Shown here: piece by piece, positions 8,898 through 14,954 of the stretch
How positions within the stretch are numbered: position 1 is the first letter of the stretch
Layout of the letters: each line of letters starts with the position of its first letter
Source: Candidatus Woesearchaeota archaeon
Lineage (GTDB): Archaea > Nanobdellota > Nanobdellia > Woesearchaeales > JACPBV01
NCBI GenBank assembly: GCA_019322475.1
Contig: JAHWIN010000085.1
Location: forward strand, 1-28,243
Direction of reading: 5' to 3'
DNA: 28,243 bases
Position numbers and translations under genes: made by a program
Notes under the pieces: model-generated
The model's database searches: none
What the model was told of the DNA's origin: nothing
What the model saw: only the letters and a program-made list of their open reading frames with translations

Positions 8898-9297
8898 GCT
8901 TGGGCCGTTATTGGGAATTTAGCCAGAAATTTCATAGGGGGTTTCTTGGAAATCCAATATGATCCCTAGGCCTTTAGGATGCTGACATATTCAAAAGTGA
9001 TACCCTGGCATTTATTCAGATGTTAGCAGGCAACAGACCAGCCTGGTGGCCTGTTAAACGTCCAACGCATAGCATTGGCGTTTCCGATCTTTCAAACCAA
9101 CGGCAAATACTATGGCCACTTAAAACAAGGTTTCAAACCCCTCAACCAAGTTTGAGGTTTAGGTAGGGGATGGCCCCTGGTTTGAATTATCTGGAATAAA
9201 GGGGATTTGTTATAGGATGCAGGTTTACTATACCAGCTGATCCGGTAAAATTAATGTTATGATATTGAGAGATATTTGAGATGCTAACAAAAAACTA
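8898..9297. other. intergenic region rich in hairpins with a possible 48-codon ORF
   Basis: No firm gene is seen. Inverted repeats include AACAGACCA/TGGCCTGTT with one mismatch near 9031-9054, AACGC/GCGTT near 9062-9080, and CCTCAA/TTGAGG near 9139-9156. A + strand ORF at 9020-9166 (begins MLAGNRPAWWPVKRP, 48 aa) has no ribosome site and uses CGT, CGG and CAA codons unlike its neighbours. A structured RNA or the remains of a mobile or repeat element is as likely as a gene. Confidence 0.3.
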
Positions 9298-9305
9298 TTT
9301 AAATA
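9298..9305 (+). promoter_or_regulatory. TATA box upstream of the 92-aa membrane protein operon
   Basis: TTTAAATA matches the dominant promoter element of this window. Transcription would start near 9326-9330, leaving a leader of about 110 bases before ATG 9437. Confidence 0.55.
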
Positions 9306-9319
9306 AGAAGGACCATCAT

Positions 9320-9391
9320 CCTACATTGATGTAGGGGCTATATCCTGCCCCTGTTGCAGTAAGGGCTTTGGCTTTTTAGCTGCCCTTTTTT
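9320..9391 (+). promoter_or_regulatory. leader with alternative hairpins and a terminator-like stem
   Basis: CCTACA/TGTAGG (9320-9335) overlaps AGGGGC/GCCCCT (9333-9352), so they cannot both form completely. A third stem follows: AAGGGC-TTT-GGCT (9361-9373), a TTTT loop, AGCT (9378-9381), GCCCTT (9382-9387), then TTTT (to 9391). It lies between the TATA box and the ribosome site of the 92-aa gene, so it may be a transcription attenuator or the end of a short RNA. Confidence 0.4.
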
Positions 9392-9436
9392 GGCAGATAT
9401 GCTTGATTAACCTAAAGAAGGAGAGGGAGGTAAAAA

Positions 9437-9715
9437 ATGAAACCAAGCAAACAGACAATGGTGATTGCGGCTTTGGCTCTTTTGCTGATACTGGCCTTAT
9501 CTTATATCTGCATCGGCATGTATATCAGGAACAGGCAGCAGGAGCAATTGGCTGTCTTCCAGCAGGGAGCACAGTACGGCTATGAGCAGGCAGTCATAAC
9601 GATAATACAGCAGGCAGCAACATGCCAGCAGGTTCCTGTCTTTATACAGAACCAATCGATGAATCTTGTGGCAGTCGAGTGCCTGAGACAGGGCCAGCCT
9701 GAAGCACAGGATTAA
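9437..9715 (+). CDS. small single-helix membrane protein, 92 aa
   Basis: ATG 9437 is preceded by a strong ribosome site, GGGAGGT at 9425-9431. Residues 1-7 are basic, 8-31 form one hydrophobic helix (VIAALALLLILALSYICIGMYI), and the rest is a Gln-rich soluble tail with two cysteines (TCQQVP and VECLRQG). The topology suggests a short cytoplasmic N-terminus and an external tail, or the reverse. I do not recognise a functional family with certainty, although similar short proteins with a C-x-x-V-P and VEC pattern are familiar from DPANN genomes. The next gene begins 7 bases after its stop, so the two are probably co-transcribed with the surface proteins downstream. Function is unknown. Confidence 0.8.
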   Translation: MKPSKQTMVIAALALLLILALSYICIGMYIRNRQQEQLAVFQQGAQYGYEQAVITIIQQAATCQQVPVFIQNQSMNLVAVECLRQGQPEAQD

Positions 9716-9722
9716 GCATTAA

Positions 9723-11150
9723 ATGGCAGCAGGAAATGCAGGCAAAAAAAAGAGGATTGACTTATGCATGCTGGCTCTCGTCAGCATCATCTTATTTATA
9801 GCTATATCTGGTGCAGAAGCATTTATGATAAGCAAGGACGGCAACCTTAAGGGAAGGATAGACAAGCTAAGGGTCTATGGGAAGGAATTGACGGAGGAGG
9901 AGGTGAGCCAGCGCTATAGGTCTAATTTCTATCAGTATTACCCTAACGTATGGAACTTCTACACTTTGGAGGGAGACCTTGTGCATGGGACATACGAGTA
10001 TTATGCCAGGGCTATCGACGGAACTTCGGCACAGAACCAGACAGGGACAAGACGCCTTATAATAAATAACGCTCCTGAGGCGTCAAAGCCGAAGCTAAAC
10101 GCCTCTTCAAAGCAGAACACCGCTGATGACAGCCTTCTATGCACGATAGAGGACCAATCTACAGACGATGACGGGGATACTGTAGCGGATATAATAAGGT
10201 GGACCAAAGACGGCGTTTTTCAGGACGAGCTTACAGGACTATTGACCGTGCCTTCAGCAAAGACGGGGCTGGGGGAAGATTGGATATGCATAATAACCCC
10301 TTTCGACGGGATTCAGAACGGGACACCCCAACCGAGCGATGAGCTTCAGGTCTGGTGCGAGGATGACGATGGGGACGGGGTATGCAATGATGGTGATGGG
10401 TGCCCAGGGGTGACACAGGCAGAGGAGTTTTTAGGTGACTGTGATTATGGGAAATTTAATCAGAGTACGGGTTGCGTAGATGTGTTTTATTTTCCTGAAG
10501 GAACTGTTGTTGAATCAGCTCAGTTCCAGTGCGGCCCTTATGATAATCCTTGCATCGTTTATAAGCAAGATAACTCTACCTGTGATGGGGCGGGAAATAT
10601 CATACCTTTTAATTGTGATAATCTTGAAAATACGTGCGGGACAGAGCCGGATGGATCCATGCAGAATTGCGCAGATAGTTTTGGAGTTAGTGTTGGATCC
10701 ATATCTTGCCAAAAGGCAGGTGATCATTGTTGGGATCCTGAAGTAACCCCAAGCTCTGAAGCGTATACGTCCTGCTGCGGGGATGATGGAGTACTTGATA
10801 CTTGGGTAGATGATACAAACAAATCAGGCTGTATGCAAGGAGAGTACATAACCGATCCTGATAGGGATGGGGCTTTTTGCAACTTAGTCGGAGAAAAGAA
10901 AACAGGGTTTAATCCTACACTTTGTGACAGTGACGGGGAGATATACTGCCAGGCAGCGGGTTCGCATCATACACAGGGTCCTGATTGCTGCTGCTGCGGG
11001 GATGATCCTGGGGAGACATGGACTGTTTTTTCATCAGGGTTGATCCTTGAGAATATTATCGTAGAGGGCCTATGCATAGACGGCAAGTGGGTCAGCAGGT
11101 CTTCAGCTGAATTCACAAAGTATGATGTTTGGACTTCAATAGAGCCTTAA
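9723..11150 (+). CDS. secreted Cys-rich protein with LamG remnant and Ca-binding-like repeats, 475 aa
   Basis: A basic N-terminus and hydrophobic segment (CMLALVSIILFIAISGAEA, ~15-33) act as signal peptide or anchor. Residues ~40-66 (GRIDKLRVYGKELTEEEVSQRY) look like only the last strands of a LamG/concanavalin-A-like domain; the bulk of the domain is missing. An Ig-like stretch (YEYYARAIDG...RRLIINNAPEA) is followed by Asp-rich segments near ~140 (TDDDGDT) and ~215 (EDDDGDGVCNDGDGC), which resemble thrombospondin type 3 calcium sites. The C-terminal half is Cys-rich, with two CCGDD motifs near residues 351 and 423. It lies between the one-helix protein and the PKD protein and is probably co-transcribed with both. 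An extracellular structural or adhesive role is inferred. Confidence 0.75.
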   Translation: MAAGNAGKKKRIDLCMLALVSIILFIAISGAEAFMISKDGNLKGRIDKLRVYGKELTEEEVSQRYRSNFYQYYPNVWNFYTLEGDLVHGTYEYYARAIDGTSAQNQTGTRRLIINNAPEASKPKLNASSKQNTADDSLLCTIEDQSTDDDGDTVADIIRWTKDGVFQDELTGLLTVPSAKTGLGEDWICIITPFDGIQNGTPQPSDELQVWCEDDDGDGVCNDGDGCPGVTQAEEFLGDCDYGKFNQSTGCVDVFYFPEGTVVESAQFQCGPYDNPCIVYKQDNSTCDGAGNIIPFNCDNLENTCGTEPDGSMQNCADSFGVSVGSISCQKAGDHCWDPEVTPSSEAYTSCCGDDGVLDTWVDDTNKSGCMQGEYITDPDRDGAFCNLVGEKKTGFNPTLCDSDGEIYCQAAGSHHTQGPDCCCCGDDPGETWTVFSSGLILENIIVEGLCIDGKWVSRSSAEFTKYDVWTSIEP

Positions 11151-11164
11151 AGAAGAGTGATACT

Positions 11165-12349
11165 ATGTGCAGGAAAAAGAAAGGGCTTTTGGGATTAAGG
11201 GCTTCCAGGAAAGGCGATATCGGCCTTTCAGTAAGGCTTGTAGTGCTTATCATAATAGGCCTAGTTACACTTGTCCTGGCTGCAGCCTTTATCAGGTACT
11301 CATTCGGCCAGTCAGGCCTGAAGTTTAGGCAGCAGCTATTGGGATATGCTAAGCCTCCTGTCCCCATAATATCCTCACCTAATAAAGGAGACGTCTTTAC
11401 CGTCTTCCAGAAGGTGACATTTGACGCTTCCAAGAGCTATGACCAGAACTATAATATAGTAGGGTATTTCTGGGATTTTGACGGCAATTCCATCATAGAC
11501 AGCCATGAGGCTGTCGTCAATGACTCTTATTGGGAGCCAGGGGAATATAACCTTACTTTAAAGGTAGTCAATGAGGAGGGGGCTATAGGAACTGCAAGCC
11601 AGATAGTCAGGGTATATACGAAGAATGAGAAAGACATGGCAAGCCTGGAGGATTCACTTTTTCTTGTGAGGGATAATAAGAGGGCCAACAGCGAGACAAT
11701 ATTAAGGCTTATACCCCTTATAGTCTGGAATGATGCTACAGGGTTCCATAGGATACCCTATTATGTCTATTACATGGATGATGAAGGCACAAACATCAAG
11801 GACAGCGACCTTAAGGAGATAATGGACTCTTATGAAAAGACAAAGGCGTATATATTTGATGACGACCTTATGTTTGATAACACCCCTGGCTCAGATCCCC
11901 ATAAAAGGAGCACAACAAAGACTATAGGCGGAAAAAACTATGATCTGAATATCTACAGTACAGACGGCTTTGATGAGGCTTACTTTGATTTTTGGGACCT
12001 GTATGAATATGTTGTCTTGGTGGATCCCAGTGAAACAGGCTCTAAGCTTATAGCTTCCTTATTTGCGGCTTTTTATAATTCACCTATAATGTTTGTCAAT
12101 GAAGGTAATCTTGAGGCTTATAAGGATTATATAAACAATAGCGGAGAAAAAGGGCCTACCCAAAGGGTATATTATGTCCCTTCTATCTATTCTATAGGTC
12201 CTGAAGTGGATGATTTTGTTTCTAAGCCCCCTTTAGAAGGAGGCATAGGCGTGGACAGGCAGTATTATTCAGAAACAGAACTGAGGAATGCCGCAGGGGT
12301 AAACAGGATAATAAAGCTTACGTCTAATGTTACGATAAGGGAATCCTGA
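11165..12349 (+). CDS. membrane-anchored PKD-domain protein, 394 aa
   Basis: The start is placed at ATG 11165, 14 bases after the previous stop; an earlier TTG at 11129 would overlap that gene. A basic N-terminus and one hydrophobic helix (LSVRLVVLIIIGLVTLVLAAAF, ~20-42) anchor it. A PKD domain spans ~58-150, with F-DASKSYDQ, GYFWDFDG and YNLTLKVVNEEGA recognisable. The rest (~155-394) has alternating hydrophobic strands and segments such as YVVLVDPSETGSKLIASLFA, SPIMFVN and VYYVPSIYSIGPEVDDFV. These loosely recall cell-wall-binding repeat 2 (PF04122) units; that likeness is tentative. The protein ends shortly after NRIIKLTSNVTIRES, so it may be C-terminally short. A surface role in the same complex as the two upstream genes is inferred. 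Confidence 0.75.
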   Translation: MCRKKKGLLGLRASRKGDIGLSVRLVVLIIIGLVTLVLAAAFIRYSFGQSGLKFRQQLLGYAKPPVPIISSPNKGDVFTVFQKVTFDASKSYDQNYNIVGYFWDFDGNSIIDSHEAVVNDSYWEPGEYNLTLKVVNEEGAIGTASQIVRVYTKNEKDMASLEDSLFLVRDNKRANSETILRLIPLIVWNDATGFHRIPYYVYYMDDEGTNIKDSDLKEIMDSYEKTKAYIFDDDLMFDNTPGSDPHKRSTTKTIGGKNYDLNIYSTDGFDEAYFDFWDLYEYVVLVDPSETGSKLIASLFAAFYNSPIMFVNEGNLEAYKDYINNSGEKGPTQRVYYVPSIYSIGPEVDDFVSKPPLEGGIGVDRQYYSETELRNAAGVNRIIKLTSNVTIRES

Positions 12350-12368
12350 CTTTTTAAGGTACTTTCTT

Positions 12369-12899
12369 TTAAGGTATCCTTCTGAGGCTTTTTATAAGGC
12401 AGCTCTCTTCCCCTTCAACCTCTGAGGGGATGGGCTTTTTTTTCTTCGGCTCTGATCTTGGCTTTTCTCCAAAGCCGATGTTTTCTATCTCTTTTTTCAG
12501 GCTTAATTCTATAGTGGACATCTCCTCTTCGCTCAGCTTTTTCGGCTGCCACTGGAGGCTGATATTATCATTGTTTTTTCTTGGGATAATATTGATCATG
12601 AAATGGGCGACCATTTGGCCTGCAGAAACGCCGTTGGCGACGAAGATGTTCGTGCCTTCAACATTTAACGAGTCAAATATTGCTGAGCTTATCTTGTTTG
12701 CGACGTTGAACAGCTTTCCTGCAAGGCCGTTGGGTATCTGCTCCAGTATGGGGATGTGCTTTTTTGGGATGACAAATGCGTGGCCGGGGTTAGCTCCGTT
12801 GAAATCCAGGATGGCAAGGACATCATCATCCTCATAGACCTTCTTTACAGGAATCTCTCCATCGACCATCCTGCATATTATGCACTTCTCAGCCATCAT
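12369..12899 (-). CDS. HIT family protein lacking the catalytic histidine, 176 aa
   Basis: The HIT fold is recognisable: CIIC (C6, C9), KVYEDDDVLAILD, GANPGHAFVIPKKHI, EGTNIFVANG and AGQMVAHFMINIIPR. HIT enzymes hydrolyse or transfer nucleotidyl groups through the middle histidine of H-x-H-x-H. Here that motif reads H99-F-M101-I-N103, so the nucleophile and the third histidine are both replaced. Hydrolysis by the usual mechanism is therefore unlikely; nucleotide binding or a structural role remains possible. A Lys-rich tail (EPKKKKP) follows the domain. Its ATG overlaps the TGA of the upstream HIT gene by four bases (ATGA), indicating translational coupling. It converges on the PKD gene. Confidence 0.85.
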   Translation of the reverse strand: MMAEKCIICRMVDGEIPVKKVYEDDDVLAILDFNGANPGHAFVIPKKHIPILEQIPNGLAGKLFNVANKISSAIFDSLNVEGTNIFVANGVSAGQMVAHFMINIIPRKNNDNISLQWQPKKLSEEEMSTIELSLKKEIENIGFGEKPRSEPKKKKPIPSEVEGEESCLIKSLRRIP

Positions 12900-13582
12900 T
12901 TAACACCCAGGATCCTTGTTATCTCATCCAAGTCAGCCTTTTCAGGACCTTTTTTGGCAGCCTTTCCTTTTTTAGGCGGGCTTTTTTTCTTGTTTTCTTC
13001 GCTTTTCTTTTCTGTGAATTCAGCAGGGACCGCTTTTTTCTTTTCCGGCCTTTTGCTTTTAGGGCCTTTTTCTTTTGATGTTCCCAGCTTAGCTTCCAGC
13101 TTTATCCTTATATCCTCAAGCTCTTTTTCTGATATTTCCTTTTTGGGGAGCTTGAACTCTATGCCGTCCTTTTCCTTTCTTGGGATTATGTGGACCATGA
13201 AGTGCTGTGCTTTCTGGCCTGCTGCAATCCCGTTTTGCACTATAAGGTTTGTTCCCTGGACGCCTAGAGCCCTTAGGATAACATTAGAAATTGCTTTTGC
13301 AACCATAAAGATGTGGGAAACCTCATCTTCAGAGAGCTGGGCCATTATAGAATAGTGCTCTTTTGGCATCAGGAGGATATGCCCTGGGTTTGAAGGGGCA
13401 ATGTCAAGGATCGCCAGGCACAGGTTATCCTCATAGATCTTTTTTGACTGGGCTTTCCCGCTTATTATGTGGCAGAAGATGCACTGCTTTTTCTGGAACT
13501 CCTTAAGCTCTTCCGGAGACATATTCTTTATCTTTTCCTGCAGCTCCTTAAGCTGCTCTTCACTCATCTGCTGCTGAGGCAT
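12896..13582 (-). CDS. HIT family protein with helical N-terminus and Lys-rich tail, 228 aa
   Basis: Residues 1-32 are a charged, probably helical extension (MSEEQLKELQEKIKN). The HIT domain runs ~34-165: CIFC (C34, C37), KIYEDNLCLAILD, NPGHILLMPKEHYS, QGTNLIVQNG and AGQKAQHFMVHIIPR. The histidine triad reads H127-F-M129-V-H131, so the catalytic middle histidine is methionine. Residues ~168-218 are Lys/Pro/Glu-rich and probably disordered, possibly RNA- or nucleotide-binding (inference). A TATA element centred 26 bases before the ATG suggests a leaderless transcript. The next HIT gene starts within its stop codon, so both are made from one message, and they may form a heterodimer. Confidence 0.88.
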   Translation of the reverse strand: MPQQQMSEEQLKELQEKIKNMSPEELKEFQKKQCIFCHIISGKAQSKKIYEDNLCLAILDIAPSNPGHILLMPKEHYSIMAQLSEDEVSHIFMVAKAISNVILRALGVQGTNLIVQNGIAAGQKAQHFMVHIIPRKEKDGIEFKLPKKEISEKELEDIRIKLEAKLGTSKEKGPKSKRPEKKKAVPAEFTEKKSEENKKKSPPKKGKAAKKGPEKADLDEITRILGVK

Positions 13583-13603
13583 ACTTTCTTTAGAAAAAAG
13601 GAA

Positions 13604-13612
13604 TTATATAAA
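13604..13612 (-). promoter_or_regulatory. TATA box of the HIT gene pair
   Basis: On the minus strand TTTATATAA is centred 26 bases before ATG 13582. No ribosome site lies before that ATG, consistent with leaderless transcription. Confidence 0.6.
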
Positions 13613-13617
13613 TCTTG

Positions 13618-13743
13618 TCATAATTCTTCCAGGTATCCAAGATCCTGAAAATTCTCTTCAGCGCAGCTTCTGCAATAGCTCTCGCTGGACCCTTTTATAC
13701 AGAATTCAGCTGTATTTCCACATATTATGCACTTTTTAGGCAT
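13618..13743 (-). CDS. small zinc-ribbon protein, 41 aa
   Basis: This 42-codon ORF begins MPKKCIICGNTAEFCIKG and ends YCRSCAEENFQDLGYLEEL. It has two CxxC pairs (C5, C8 and C24, C27) about 15 residues apart, the spacing of a treble-clef or zinc-ribbon knuckle, and a further cysteine at 15. The codon use (ATA, GGG, AGG-type) and sequence pattern look genuinely coding, and similar 40-50-aa proteins ending in F-DL-YL-K are familiar from archaeal genomes. It lies 35 bases upstream of the HIT gene on the same strand, but that gene has its own TATA box. A possible weak TATA (TTATGTG) is centred 28 bases upstream. Function is unknown; zinc binding and an RNA or protein contact are likely. Confidence 0.7.
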   Translation of the reverse strand: MPKKCIICGNTAEFCIKGSSESYCRSCAEENFQDLGYLEEL

Positions 13744-13994
13744 GAGCGGCAATCACTTTGACCAGGCACATAAGCATCCTAGGCTTATGCCAGCCACATC
13801 CAATCTTCATCAACGTTTGTGTTATCAGCAACCTTTCTTGTCTTTTACTTAGAATGATAGTAATATGCTATACCCCTTTTATCAGCTTTTAGGCGCAATC
13901 TTTTGGCATTTTATAAAAAAAATACCACCCCCCTTTTCGTGCTCTGTGGTCTCTTTCTGCCACCCCCCGCACCCTATAATCTTTCACTTGGCCA

Positions 13995-14003
13995 TTTAAA
14001 TAG
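13995..14003 (+). promoter_or_regulatory. TATA box ~190 bases before uppS
   Basis: TTTAAATAG is the same element seen upstream of secF and of the 92-aa gene. Transcription would start near 14025, either as a long uppS leader or as a separate short RNA ending at the stem at 14118-14159. Confidence 0.45.
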
Positions 14004-14117
14004 TTTTGGTTTGGAAAATATGATAATATTATTCTAGTATACTAATTAGGATACTAAAAACAGAAATTTTGCTGCTTGGGATGGGATTTTGAGCGAGCTG
14101 GCTATTTTTGAGAAAAT

Positions 14118-14159
14118 GCAGGATACCTAGAAAGCTTTTTAAGTATCCTGCTGTTTTTT
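14118..14159 (+). terminator. strong terminator-like hairpin 24 bases before uppS
   Basis: GCAGGATAC (14118-14126) pairs perfectly with GTATCCTGC (14143-14151) and is followed by TG and six T. The loop contains CTTTTTAAG, which could be the TATA element of uppS itself, with a start near 14166. The site could be an attenuator or the end of an upstream short RNA. Confidence 0.5.
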
Positions 14160-14183
14160 AATCATCAGGAGGGCATCGATAAG

Positions 14184-14870
14184 ATGGAAGAACCGGGAAT
14201 ACCAAAGCATATAGCGATAATCCTTGACGGCAACAGGAGGTATGCTGAAAGAAAAAAGCTATCTAAGATGAGGGGCCATGAGCGGGGGTTTGAGAAGATC
14301 AAAGACCTTCTGAAGTGGTGTGTTGAACTTGGGGTAAAGGAAGTAACATTATACTGCTTTTCTACTGAGAATTTTAAGAGGGACAAGGAAGAGGTAAGCT
14401 ACCTTTTTGACCTCTTCAGGAAGAGGATAAGCGGTTTTAAGAATGATAAGGCTATCCATGACAATAAGGTCAGGGTTTCTGTAATAGGCAGGATAGAGAT
14501 GTTTCCTGAGGATCTGCAGAGGTCTATGGGGGATATCATGGAAAGGACTAAGGATTATGATGATTACAGGCTGAACCTTGCCCTTGCTTATGGGGGCAGG
14601 GCAGAGATAGTGGACGCTGTCAAAAAGATAATAAGCTTGGGCGTAAAGGATGTTGATGAGAAGGCGATCATAGACAACCTGTACCTTAGCGATGATGTTG
14701 ACCTTCTGATAAGGCCAGGAGGAGAGCACAGGCTTAGCAATTTCCTTCTTTTTCAGAACGCCTATTCTGAGCTTGTTTTTACGGATAAGCTTTGGCCTGA
14801 GTTTACCAAGCAGGATTTTATAGGATGCATAGATGAATATAAGAGGAGGGAGAGGAGATTTGGGGGTTAG
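14184..14870 (+). CDS. uppS: cis-prenyltransferase (undecaprenyl/dolichyl diphosphate synthase family), 228 aa
   Basis: The enzyme extends farnesyl or geranylgeranyl diphosphate with isopentenyl units in cis, making the polyprenyl carrier lipid for glycan assembly. Family motifs appear in order: HIAIILDGNRRYA with the Mg-binding Asp at residue 15, YCFSTENFKR, NLALAYGGRAEIVDAV, DLLIRPGGEHRLSNFLLFQ, YSELVFTDKLWPEF and the closing RRERRFGG. The usual MDGNRRWA and RTSGE are varied to LDGNRRYA and RPGGE, but the key Asp, Arg and Glu positions remain. Length is slightly short of typical (~240-260). GGAGGG at 14168-14173 supports ATG 14184. It lies just upstream of the secFD operon, so carrier-lipid synthesis and protein export genes sit together. 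Confidence 0.95.
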   Translation: MEEPGIPKHIAIILDGNRRYAERKKLSKMRGHERGFEKIKDLLKWCVELGVKEVTLYCFSTENFKRDKEEVSYLFDLFRKRISGFKNDKAIHDNKVRVSVIGRIEMFPEDLQRSMGDIMERTKDYDDYRLNLALAYGGRAEIVDAVKKIISLGVKDVDEKAIIDNLYLSDDVDLLIRPGGEHRLSNFLLFQNAYSELVFTDKLWPEFTKQDFIGCIDEYKRRERRFGG

Positions 14871-14889
14871 CCCCTTAATATCAATATTA
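14862..14889 (+). terminator. paired hairpins at the end of uppS
   Basis: GGGG/CCCC around the stop codon (14862-14874, loop GTTAG) is followed by TAATAT/ATATTA (14876-14889, 2-base loop). They may mark the 3' end of the uppS message. There is no long T-run. Confidence 0.3.
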
Positions 14890-14924
14890 GTGTGATCCAG
14901 GCTAGTTTGTAAAACCTAAAGTTT

Positions 14925-14932
14925 TTTAAATA
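14925..14932 (+). promoter_or_regulatory. TATA box of the secF-secD operon
   Basis: TTTAAATA, preceded by extra T, is centred 26-27 bases before GTG 14955. This supports GTG as the start of a leaderless message. Confidence 0.6.
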
Positions 14933-14954
14933 GCCTATATTTCTCAAAGAACAG

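Larger units (their letters stand above)
13744..14183. other. intergenic region before uppS
   Basis: No protein gene is seen on either strand. It contains a perfect 7-bp hairpin (CATAAGC/GCTTATG, 13769-13789), a pyrimidine-rich tract with two CCACCCCCC copies (~13922-13970), a TATA element (13995-14003), a TAGTATACTA palindrome (14035-14044) and a strong terminator-like stem (14118-14159). The layout would fit a short untranslated RNA starting near 14025. Confidence 0.4.

Noticed and set aside
9120..9160. tRNA-like T-arm (GGTTTCAAACC)
   Set aside because: No 7-base loop with proper 5-bp stem, anticodon arm or acceptor stem could be found.
9403..9585. 60-aa ORF overlapping the 92-aa gene in another frame
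   Set aside because: The 92-aa frame has the ribosome site and a membrane helix; the other has neither.
12430..13355. Plus-strand ORFs opposite the HIT genes
   Set aside because: Both are antisense shadows; Phe/Ser-rich translation reflects complementary Lys/Glu codons of the HIT genes.
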